Assembly (NCBI GenBank): GCA_034687125.1
Contig: JAQGBZ010000082.1
Coordinates: forward strand, 1-64,000
Reading direction: 5' to 3'
Length of the DNA stretch: 64,000 nt
From: Neelides folsomi
Taxonomy: Eukaryota; Arthropoda; Collembola; Neelipleona; Neelidae
A program made the translations under genes and the position numbers. Positions 1 to 11,431 of the stretch are shown here, piece after piece. Numbering within the stretch: position 1 is the first letter of the stretch; each line of letters opens with the position of its first letter. The notes under the pieces are model-generated. The model was not told the origin of the DNA, ran no database searches, and saw only the letters and a program-made list of their open reading frames with translations.

Positions 1-36
<36 letters not shown>
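1..36. repeat. poly-C homopolymer at window edge
   Basis: The first 36 bases are all C, followed directly by a short GC-rich stretch and then ordinary AT-rich sequence. A run this long and pure at the very edge is either a homopolymer microsatellite or an assembly artefact at a contig or gap boundary. The sequence alone cannot decide. Confidence 0.9.
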
Positions 37-2602
37 ACGGCGGGCACGACATTCGTCCAATACACACGCGAGTCTATATCTAGCTATGTATATGAATTCG
101 GACCAAACACGCAAGTTGTATATATTACCTATATACTATATGGTATATTTGGTCCACCTTTAACTTATTACTTATCCTAAGTTGGGGTATTTTCAATGAC
201 CAGCTCACTCAGAATATGAAAGTAGTCCATTACACCATTTCTTAATATATGAATACTTATCGTTAGAATAAAGAAGCCCTTGGAAGACAATCCCCAACCG
301 GAATTCGTTAACATTCAATCACTTTATAAAATCAAATATGCATTTTACCATGAGAAATTCAGAGTCTTAAAAAATAATGAATTTTATATGTAATTGTGGA
401 AATAAGTATTCCTTGAATATTTTAATGTTGGATTTCCTAGCTAATACATAAATATTTGAGAGGTGAGAAGAAGAAGAATTTAAATAATTTTTAAGTCATT
501 TTTGAATAATGGGGGGATGTTTATTTTTTGAGTCTGTCCAACTCACCTGTTCCTGACAGATAAGCAGAATGGATGGAATGGGTTTGAAGAAAGGAAGTTT
601 TTTCTCATTTGACGTGGGAGTGTTTGCGGTAGTTACGAGCCAGTCTGTGTACATGAGAGGGAATCTTCAGTCCCAGGCTCCTCTGTGAGAATGTATTAGG
701 TTAATTAGGAGGATTCTAATGGAAATTCGATTTTAATTGAAGGCGATTAAGGAGAGGAGGAGAAAAAAACTTTTCCTCCCATTCCCTCCTCTGACGAATG
801 GGGAAAGTATTAGTTGGAGAAGGATAATGAGCCTCCACAATGAGAACACACAAGTTTTGGATAGTTGAGCCAAAAGGGATTCCCTGAGGAGACGTCCCTT
901 CTTAAATTATTTCACCAATTCCTTAGCTCCTCTCCGTCGACACATTCGAGATTTATGAGTTGGACATAAGTAAGTTTAAGTGAAGACGTATCTTCCTTGT
1001 GTGTGGACACCATCCTTCCCATAACTCATCTCATTATCCTCCCAAGGTCTGAGCAAATGTTCAGACATTCTTTGAGAAGATGTTAATGGGCCGTGGAATG
1101 GTCTATGGATTTTAGCTCTCAATCACATCACCAGCTGTCACCCATCAGGACCCTGGAGCAGATGAACTTAACTGCTTAGATCCACATTATCCTAATTCCT
1201 CCTACACACACATACATTCTCACACACACCTTTGGCTAATTACCTCGTTTAGCCCATTAACCCCCTTTCAACCCTATAAACTAAGTATATGCTCACATTG
1301 CGTAATTGAGCCTTACTTTATATCTAAGCATAGTCAAATTGAACTTTCACCTGCTTACGCACAACTCGTAAGTTTTGGCTGATTAGTTCAAACTGCCGCT
1401 GATCACCTTTTCATTGAATCCCTTTTTGAGCCCAATCGGTCTGAATAACTCAAATTTCCCCTCCGGCACACAAAAGGTCCACTTGCGCATAATGAATCAA
1501 TAAATAGGTTTTTCTCATCATTATAATACTCAAGGAGGATATATCCAAGATTGTAATATTCTTTTGTTAGTACATATTATGGCATTGTAGTAGAGAATGA
1601 AAAATGCCCACATTTTAAAACTCATTCAAATATGTACAAAGGCATTTACATTGTGGAATTGTTATGAGCTCTGTTCTCATTAATCTGGAACTTGAACGTT
1701 AAAGTTGAAAGTTTCCTTAATAAATAATGAGTTTTGAGAGAAAGTCAGAAGAGTTTACGTCGGATGCCCCTGAGGTAAACTCGGAGAGAATCGATGAGAG
1801 GAAACATAAAAATAAGCAATTACCATATTTTCCCCTCTCATCGTGTGTAAAGACCATGACGGTGTGTATATCAAGACTCTTTTCTTCCCTCGACCAATTC
1901 CAGACTCAAGAACCGATGAATACTTAAATTCCCCGCAAATCCCAACTTCATATCATGGAAAGGTCGCGACGATTGTTTCTTTTTTACAATGATTACGATG
2001 ACCAAATCCACTCCTTTTTTATATATACAGATACCAATCAATATTTTATTCAATAGCATTACAACCATTATTTAATTTTAATAAATACATTAAATATAGA
2101 TCCAATATTCCACGAATCATTTTAATATTACAATTTGTTCATTCTGAATTTTAACTGTATGGTACATGTATGGTATATAATATAGTAGTGATATTCTAAT
2201 AATGATAAAACCTTTATATGATATTGTATTAATGGAACTAATAAATATACATACTGACAATTAGTAAAAGTGTAATTTGCCAAAATCGGAACGCTTTTTT
2301 CGACGCCCTAATTGCGGGACAGTCGTGGTGTCCCGAGTTAGGACCTGTCCAGAGCTTCGCAATTTATTCTTACTTAATAACTATAACATAAACTTATATT
2401 GAGTATGTTAACATTATTGCAATTATATTTATTTTTGATCACATTAAAGTTATAATAATCGATTAAAAAGGCGCATTAATTCCCGCATACAAATTCAATA
2501 GTCACTTCCTCGGTTTCTGAGTGGTTGTGAATATTTGTATAAATGGGGGGAGTGATTTATTTAAGGAATGCATTTATTGTGAGACTTGTATTGTTTTTAC
2601 AG
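37..2602. other. 5' flanking region, no supported gene
   Basis: I see no exon with family resemblance here. Short open frames such as 1727-1927 lack recognisable motifs or good splice context. The missing first exon (signal peptide) of the downstream GDNF-receptor-like gene may lie here or beyond the window. A slightly GC-richer island at about 2280-2362 stands out from the AT-rich surroundings and is treated as a finding. Confidence 0.6.
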
Positions 2603-5600
2603 TCGCGTGTTCGACAGTGACGGTGACGAAGTGTCAAGCAGCTCTAAGAACTCTCCAATCTTTCCCTTACTTTGCTCCAACATGTCTTTGCAAAGAACCT
2701 GCATCTGACCCCACGTGCAACACATTCCGCGACTACCTCTTTGACCATCCTTGTTCTTTTGTTAAGGAAAAAGGTATACATACAAAAGGTAACCATCTTC
2801 AATTATTATTCTCAATTTAATACTTAAATATTGAATTAGATTGAGTGGATTAAAAAGTAGATGTTTTAATTAAATTCACTCCTTATTTCTTCTACTTTTT
2901 AATAAGAACCCAATTGGACCCAAGTTTGAATAGTGTGTGAACATTGTAGATAATATTTCCTAATGGTTGTGAGGTTTGGAAGCAGATGAGTTTTCTCATA
3001 CTGTTTCCATCCACCAGCTTGCTAATTTATTCAAAAGTGAGGTTAATGAAAAAATTCTCCACCCGTCCTTCTCTTTCTCTAAATGAGCCACCATTGCTAA
3101 TTCATAAAGGGCTGAAATTGGAAATTGGGGTGAAGGACTGTTGATTGGACGGGGGGTTTAAGAGGATTCCATTCAGACCTTCCTTTAATAAATGTTCAAG
3201 TATGATTCATGCGGTGGCCATCGTCCCTTTATCATTGAAATTAGGGGGACGACGTTAAATTGGAGTCAAATAAATCTTTACGTCTCCTCCCATCCACACA
3301 ATTTTGGTCTTTCATGAGGAGACGACCCCATAAAGGACCTTCTTTTTTTATAACCTACATATTATACCTTAAGAAAATCTCTGGATTCATCCTCTCATAT
3401 TTCTCCTTTAAATCAAAATCTTCCAAGACCCTCCAGTTCAACATACAACCATAAATCCCCCCTTTAACTCCTGTTTTAATTTCTAATACTTATTAATTCA
3501 ACTTCTTTTATTCATTATGCACATCAATCCTACAAATAGATATATCATAATACACTTCCCTATTAATAACATTTAATTAGTATTTAACTTTATGACATTA
3601 TTTATATGCACTGATATACCTTTGCATACAATACTATAATATATTTAGGTATTAGTCATGTTTACATCCATTTTGCAATCTTAGAAAAAGACCCTTATCC
3701 TGTGATGTCACTTCCTACATGTGATTACGCGATGGACGTTTGTAAGAGTCAGCCGAAGTGTAATCTTCTCCAAAGGAATTTTAGAAATCATTGTAAATCA
3801 GCCGACAAGCAGTGCAAGATGGAAGATGGGTGAGTTTAGTACAGATAAATCCAATGCATATACTTACCAATATTGGTATGCTTAAATAATTATCTAATTG
3901 CAAATAAAAAATAAGCTTATTATAATACACTTTTATTCTAAAATGCACTCTAGATATTAATAAATATGTATCTGTGTATATGATATAATTTAATAGGGTT
4001 AGGATAGGTTTGGTTTATTTAGGTAGTCAAGTTATTGTAATGATGATTGTACAGGGAGTTGTGTCATGACGCCTGGACGAAGATTCGTATGAGTCCAATG
4101 TTCGGATGCATTTGTCCGAGCAACGACAACCGTTGTGAGCGGATCTTCTCTGAAGTGAACTACAATCCCTGTGTGGGTGAGTGGGCGGATGAATTTATAC
4201 ATTACCACGAGCACAATATCTATTTAATGAACTTGCAATGCATGGCACAATTATTGACAATAATGCACTCTTGATGTTTGTTGGGTTGAGCAGCGTCCGG
4301 GGATTCTTTCCTTGAGCTCGCTGGCAGCACCTCGGCACTTGTAATGTTAGAGGACAGAGAGGTTCACTTTTCCTTCTCTCCCGCCTCCCTCTTCCCTCCC
4401 CGCCCTGGCACCCACTTCGTGCACTCTGCAGAGCACGCCGCACTTTGGACTCCCGGGACATCGGTTCCCGCCGCCCGCACCGACTCCCATCTCTCAGTAG
4501 ATGAGTTCCTCTCGACACCGATCTCTTACCAAGGCTTCCCTCCACCAGGCTCCTTTTCTACTACGTCCCACTCTGGCTCAATTACAGTTCAAGTCATTTC
4601 CTCCTCCCACGCCCCTGATCACGATGAGTCGCAAATTGAAGTGCCGCTCCTGGGTGGCCACGTCCAACCCGACAACATGCCGCCGATTGTCCCCGTCCTT
4701 CATCCGCCATCATACCACCAAAAGACAACCACGATCCGGCAGGAGGATTTGAGGCCAAAGCAACCCTTTCTCCCAAACATTGCCACCATCTCGTCCGTCT
4801 CCCGGACACATCCTGGTAAGTACTTAAATACTAATTCTCAATCTATACTTATATTAATATTGTAGAGTGAATAATAACTGATTGTCTTCAGGTCTTCATC
4901 CTCGAGTGATCCTTCATATGACGTGCTACACGGCGCTCCAAAACTGCCTCCGCCACCCGTCGTGCCAAAATCTGCTCCAGTCGGTGCTGCATTGGTGCGA
5001 GGCTTCGCGGTGCCGGCAAGACACGTGCATGCTCGCCCTCCAAAAGTTCTATCGGAGCGTGGAGATCCGATGGGCTCTGGAAGTCGCTTATTGCATTTGC
5101 AGGTGAGGTGTTGATCTCTCCCTTGACTCCCACCCTTCACATTTAGAGGTCTAAAGAGAGTGGGGTTATGAGGGGTGGAATGGGCCAAGTTCCCTCGTAC
5201 CTGTGGACTCCACACGCTGGAGGGTTGCTCTAATGAATACAAACGGACGAGTTGTCCTCGGAGTGAAAAATTGGAGAATGCCTGGGTATAAATATGAGTC
5301 TATAGGTTCCACTACGACTCCTCACAGGCGAAGGACAAAACTCTTCCATCATGGAAGGTTGAATTTACGAGGAGGAACTTCGTCACTTTGAGAATCCCGC
5401 TCTTCCTTCAGATTAACTTGAGCCTCGACGGAGCCCCAAACTTTGCATTCTTTTCCCCTCCTTCCGGAACAAAGTTGGAAGAGGGAAAGTTTGGATTTCC
5501 TTGACTTCTTCATTTCTCCGCCCTCATCAGAGTTGGAGGACATTAACCGCCACTTTCTATCACTTCTTTATGGAAATCCGATCGGATTCAAAGCTCTCTA

Positions 5601-8600
5601 ACCTTCCCCGTCCCGGTCCCTTTGAACCTGGTGGAAAGAGAGGAAAACCAGGGTTTCGGATAGCCCATAATAGAAGATATCGAACCTCTACAACACTTAC
5701 CGCCACTTTAACGTACTTTTCCTTCTTTGGTCAAATGGTGAAAGTTAACTTTTGTTCCATTCTTGCAAAAAAACGGATAGGCCTTCGCACATACATATTA
5801 ACTATATAACCATTATTATGTATTTGAGGATATATATTTATATATTCATCTCTAGTATACCTATACCAATTCAGATATGAGATGTATTATGTATAATGTA
5901 ATATACGTACTATCTGTAAATTGTAAAGTGTGTAGTTGACTGGGAGTCTAAACTTTGTGAAATTCTTCAAGTTTCCCACGAGATGGGAAGTATCGAAGAA
6001 GTCGTTTCATGACTTACTTCTTATCCCATTCACTTATTGATTTCCTTGAGAATTTAATTCTTTTCAATATACATATTATACCTAAATTGAACTATTTTCA
6101 TAAATAGTTTCATTTTTTAAAACTATTTTTTAGTCATGGGAAATGTAAATTTGGATTTTTCTCTTTTTGGAGCAAACTGTTGAATTTGCTCATAGGGTGG
6201 AATTAGTTAATAGATTTCTAGGAACTCTTGCGGAGTTGAGGTTTTTTTCCTCCACATTCAATTTATTGTTTAATGGAAAAGTCAAAGTTCGGGGGATGTG
6301 GGGAAAGTTGAGTATTGGTAGCAGATATATGTACAGCTCGTTTTTTAAACTTCTCGCCTCTTCACTCTCACGTCTTTTGTTCGAGTATCGTTCTGCTCCC
6401 CTTGGTTTCCCTTATGTATTCCAAGAGAGTAATATGAAATGAAATTTAATCCCCTTACAAAAAACTTTTTTCAAATCCTTTCCCCAACTTTCTTTAATTC
6501 ACTTTATAATTTCATACTTCGACTGGGGTTAGATATACAAAAACATACTTTGGGGAAGATAAGGCAAACAATGTAATTTGGGATCAAGCTCAAACTATCT
6601 TGTTAACAACATCTCTTATTTGTTACAACTTATATAGGTGGTAATAAATATGCTTGATATAAATACATGATTTTAAATATATATGTATTATATATGATAG
6701 TCGGAGTGAAAAGCGTTACGACCAATGCTTAGCAGCTCAACATCAACTTCATCCCATTTGTGCCCAACGAGGAGATTTCGGGCTTACACCTCCTTCCTGC
6801 CATTCACTTGCCGATGCCTGCAGAGAAGAAGCTGATTGCAGGTAAATTCACTCATTAGAACTCATTTCATTTTTAATTTCTCTGATAATCCAATTTTACA
6901 TTTTTAAGTGGAGGAAAATTAATTTAAAAACTTAATTCGAAACTTATGGTCAAAATTTCGAAATTAAAAACGTAGTTAATTTTTATAACTACTTTAACAA
7001 ACTACATTAAATGGCGAGTGTTAAATGAGGGTTTAGGATCTTTATAATTTGGTTTTAATAAATGAAACTTAAAATTGCAGAGCTCGACTTGAATACTTTG
7101 AGCAAGCGTGTGCAGTTGACAGCGTGACGAGAAAATGTGCCGGTCCTGTGGCAGAGTGTCGAAATGCCATGATTGGAATCCTCGGAACTCGTTTGAGAAC
7201 AACGTGTGCTTGCAATGGGACAGACGTCACTCATCTTTACGACTGCATGGGATGGCAAAGAATCCTTTGGTTTAATCCTTGTGTCGGTAAGAACAACAAT
7301 TATTGAAAATATTTAAAATAGTTTATTTAGGAATAATACCATTAAAATTGGTATATTGCATATTAGTAATAAGTCCTTACAATGAATCTCATATGATGGC
7401 CATTGATATCATATATTAATAAAAGCATAATAATGTAGGATTTATGTAATGTAAGTTAAATAGACATTACACACACTTTTGGAAGGAATGCATAAATCTA
7501 CTCAGCATGTCCGGTCGTATTCAGTTTCCTCACAATTATCTAATTTATTGTTCCCATTCACGAGAGTCGTCTGACCACACAAACCCTTCCCGAATCCCCG
7601 ATTCATGCATTTGATATCCCTCCAACTTGGGAAAATCTTCCTCGAAAACTTAATTACTTTCCCTCACGGTAATTGAACGGAGAAAGTAATCATTTTCTCT
7701 TTTTTGATTCTTTAATGAGAAAATTCCTTAACTTAAACAAGATAATCACGAGAGCTCATTTTCATCAACTCTGATTACGCCATATTCACACATGTTAGAA
7801 ACTTTTCCTTTTAATTAGACTAACTTTCTTAGACAAAAACTTACAATAGAAAAGAAACAATTTTTGTATTTTAACTTAGATTTGGCAGTCGAGCAATTTA
7901 TTGCTTTTTAATAAGACTAAGATTAATTAAGATTAATTATAAGACCAAAAATATAAACACATTAAATTATTCACTAAAATTATTTTACGATTTTGTCTTA
8001 ATTAATGTTTTGAGTTTATGAAACATGTATTACCTACATAGTAATACCTGTAATACCTATATTTCTATTTATTAAACTGTATACTACTATACTGTATATA
8101 AATACTATTGTATCCTATACAATCTATTACTATCTACGTATTACTATCTATTTCTATACACTTAATTATACTGCAGTATATTACAATATAATACAGCATC
8201 AGGCAAAGAGAATTTTTGTCTAGTATATTTAATATACAGATAAATACATACTTTCTGTAAAAGTATGTTTTTCTTCTCCATGGGAACTTTCTATTGCATT
8301 GTTCAAAGTTGTTTTTTTCTTCCAAATTAAAGATTTTTCTCAGGTTTAAGAGAAGGGCTGAATCAAAAGGGGATGGCGGAATGAGATCGTATTTGCAAAG
8401 AAATAAAATGCAAATTAGAGTTTCGAGATTAGAAAGAAAGAAAAGGGTGGAATTTATTTGTGTTTCCTTTCTTTGTCTCTTTTCTTCTCTCCTCCTTGAA
8501 GTTTTCACGAACATTAATTGCATTTTAAGGTTTCCTATTAATTTTTTAACTATTTATTAAAATAAAAATACGTTTGTTTTCATATTGTAGTCTTTTGGGT

Positions 8601-11431
8601 AATAATAAATATTTAGTTATATATATAATCACTTTAAAAAAAGAGCGTGCACGTGGTAAATAGAGTACAATATTTGAATTTGTTCAATATTTACAATATA
8701 TTTTTTATTTAATGTATAATGTATATAATGTGTGCGTATGAAAAGTTTCCTTGGTAGAGTTTGTGTTGATTGTGGAAGAGAGATGCGGAATTTTATTAAA
8801 TGGGCCGTGTGTTCAATTAAATGGGGAGTGTTGGACTTTATTTACTTTCTCAAAAGATTAGTGTGAGAGTGGTGATGAATCCACTGTCCTCTTCACGACC
8901 TTCATCCCCATTCAAAAACCCTTATGTGGAGAAGTAACCCAAACACTCTCCAGTAAAAAGAGGATCGAAAAAGACATTAGAGTTCATCTACCAACCCACC
9001 AAAGTGTAGTGGTATCTCGTTCAAATAAACACAAATGATCATTTGCAATTAATTTGTTCCTTAGCGGCTGTTAAAACTATTCCATTAAAGAACAATGAAA
9101 ACCATTCAAGTGGACCTTCTTTTCTAATTAAATATTCCCTCAGGGGATGAGTAAATCAACTTCGGTGTTTTGAATCATTTGAAATTGGTTTATAAAATTT
9201 CAGTTGAGTCTCAAAGAGATTATCATCGAATTCGGACCACTACAGCTGCCCCAACTCCACGGTCCTCGTCAACGACTACGACGTCGACGACGACGAGCAC
9301 TCAAACTACCGACCGCCGCCCCATCACCACCACCATCATCGAGACCCCAAGCACTTTGACCGAAAGGAGCACATTGCGGGTTTCCACTCCCCGGTTTCAC
9401 CCGCCAGTGACGGTTGAAAGACGGGAGGAAACTCCAGCTGAAGCCTCCACTTTCTCTTCTTCTTTCTCGAGCTCAACGGGGATGCGGACGAGTCCAGAAG
9501 AACTCACAACTCTTACAACGACTACGACCACATCTACCCCGAAACCAACGACGACGCCGCCTCCTCGTAAGACCCAACTTGGACTAAATCCCCAAACCAA
9601 TGTTTTTTTCTTCCAAAGGCGTCTGCACCATTCGGAGACCCAACCAGGCGAATCAGCATATTATTGAAGGGACATCAAAGAGAGTGAGCTCATATGTTTT
9701 CCTATCTTTTAAAGGGGTGAATTATTTGAGGAACCTCGACAGACACTCCATGACCTCATGCATACTAAACAACTCTCTCAAACTTCGAAAGCCCCAATTA
9801 TCATCTTTTAATTCCCTCCTTCACAAAAACCTCCCCAGAGTTCAAATCAACAAATTACATACTTATTTAATTAAATAAGTATTTACTTAACTTACACAAC
9901 ACGGTTTATCCATTGTTAAGCCAATGATTGAAGAATGGAGCCTTTGTTGCATATTTATTAAGTGTAAATTAAAGTATAATAATATTTGAGTAATTTAAAT
10001 TTCCTGTGGGTTTAGTTATACCGAGAAGACAAACCGGCGTGTTCAGAGCTTTGTTATTGTGTCCCTGGGGAGCCAGCCTCGTGCAATGTCCTCGAATGTC
10101 TCCGGACGGCCTCTTGCGAGTCTCGAAAAGGAGACAACTACGACCACGGTCATCCAACTTACATCGCCCATCGTGGGAAATGCATCTGCTACGCTGGGCG
10201 GTTCATCTGCGAGCGGCCTCCTCAAGGTACATACTTAAATATATCACACAGGGTTTCTAAGTTAGAAATTCTTGGTATATAGCTAAGAGAAAGGAGTTTC
10301 ACTCTCGGGATCAACCGTACCTTTTCATTTCCCTCAATTAGATATATGGAGACTTATTTTTTCCAAACAATGAACCCTTTTCTTAAAACTACCATATATA
10401 GATACATGGTATATAGATATATGGTATATATTGGTATTATAAGGCTGTCTGATCAAACTCTTATTGACTCTTTCTGAGATTCTTACCATCCTCTCTAATT
10501 GAGTTCCCACGATGGAGACACACAGAGTCCATTTATTCCCAGACGTGAATCTCCATTTATAACGTCAGAAGCCAAAGTTGGTTTTCTGGGGAGAAATCCA
10601 TTTATTCATTATCACCTGCCTGAATAATTAACTCGTTATGTGCAGACACTTACACGCTCTACACGGGTGTGTTTCTGTTCCTCGGCTATTCGAGCTCCGA
10701 TGAGCAAGTTCTGAAGCCTCATACTCAACTGACGGCAAGAGACGTCGTCACAGCCCTTCAGCATCTCATTTCACCCCATTTCCAGCACCAATACGTCCAT
10801 CCCTCTGACTCTGAAGATCCCGGGATAGCCAAGTTAAGGAAACTCAACACGGTAAGTTTTCATTTCCTATACTTACAGAATTACTAAATAATAGACTAAA
10901 TACTGATAGTTGAACATACACATGCATAGTTGATGCCAATGTATCATAGGTATGCAAGATGCGTTTAGTTTAAATTTAAGTTAGTTCAGGTCAGTTATAC
11001 TCTGATGGAAAGAAAAGGGTTTTTCCAAATTTGATCGGGGATTTGTGTTCTTTAGACCGAGTGCCATTTGGACCTCTTTAAAATGGAGGGGGAGAATTTG
11101 ATAATCAACGCGACGATCATCGAAGAGGACTTTGGTAACTACAGCGTGGGTCAGCCGAGCAAGCAGCTTCTTCTTAAGGAAAAAGTGAGTTTTCCCCTTT
11201 GTTATTTCCATTCTCTAGGGTCGTGTGTTTGGACAGGAGCTGTGCCTTCCTGCCATAATGACTCTCCGGGACCTCGTGAACGACCAGAACCCCGTGATTC
11301 ACAACCACATGCTTCTCTCGATCCTCAAACTCGCCGGAGTGGAGGAACTCATCCCAATCAATTCAAATGCCAAACGAGACCTGCCCTACATTTTCCTCCT
11401 CGCCCTCCTCATCCTCTTTCAAGTATTATGA
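2603..11431 (+). CDS. Gfrl: GDNF family receptor alpha-like protein (Gfrl type), 13 exons, 5' end missing
   Basis: Exons with matching phases: 2603-2773, 3685-3829, 4055-4176, 4294-4815, 4892-5102, 6701-6841, 7081-7286, 9204-9566, 9619-9683, 10016-10226, 10646-10851, 11056-11184, 11219-11431 (TGA). They give about 900 residues. Visible: four Cys-rich GDNF/GAS1-type repeats (for example KCQAALRTLQSFPYFAPTCL, CYTALQNCLRHPSC, then CRNAMIGILGTRLRTTCAC), a Pro/Ser/Thr-rich linker exon after the second repeat, a mucin-like Thr-rich exon after the fourth, then a further Cys-rich region (ELCYCVPGEP, GKCICYAGRFIC). The protein ends in a short hydrophobic stretch (YIFLLALLILFQVL) after a hydrophilic spacer, like a GPI-anchor signal. 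In the known family these are cell-surface co-receptors for TGF-beta-like neurotrophic ligands, and insect Gfrl is large and multi-repeat. Domain 1 probably starts upstream of 2603, because that exon begins in phase 1 and no signal peptide is seen. A surface receptor role is inferred from the family. Confidence 0.82.
5103..6700 (+). other. intron of the GDNF-receptor-like gene
   Basis: Intron of 1.6 kb flanked by a GTGAGG donor and a GATAG acceptor. The first half (about 5130-5700) is less AT-rich and contains several chance open frames on both strands. None shows a recognisable domain or consistent splice phase, so I see no gene within it. Confidence 0.6.
7287..9203 (+). other. long intron of the GDNF-receptor-like gene
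   Basis: Intron of 1.9 kb between the exon coding the fourth GDNF/GAS1 repeat and the Thr-rich exon, with a GTAAGA donor and a TTTCAG acceptor. It is AT-rich with TA-rich stretches around 8020-8200. I see no nested gene or intact mobile element. Confidence 0.6.
9204..9566 (+). other. mucin-like Thr/Ser/Pro-rich exon of the GDNF-receptor-like gene
   Basis: This 363-nt exon codes about 120 residues dominated by Thr, Ser and Pro with short Thr runs and TTTS-type motifs. It keeps phase with both neighbours (phase 1 in, phase 1 out). Such composition is typical of a heavily O-glycosylated stalk that lifts the binding repeats from the membrane; that role is inferred. Repetitive ACG/ACC codons make it a probable site of length polymorphism. 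Confidence 0.7.

Noticed and set aside
4195-4545. 116-codon minus-strand frame opposite the linker exon
   Set aside because: It is antisense to a phase-consistent exon of the GDNF-receptor-like gene and has only low-complexity Arg-rich sequence.
10006-10260. 84-codon open frame over the Cys-rich exon of the GDNF-receptor-like gene
   Set aside because: The true frame at 10016-10226 reads a Cys-rich sequence in phase with the exons before and after it; this frame is only its shadow.
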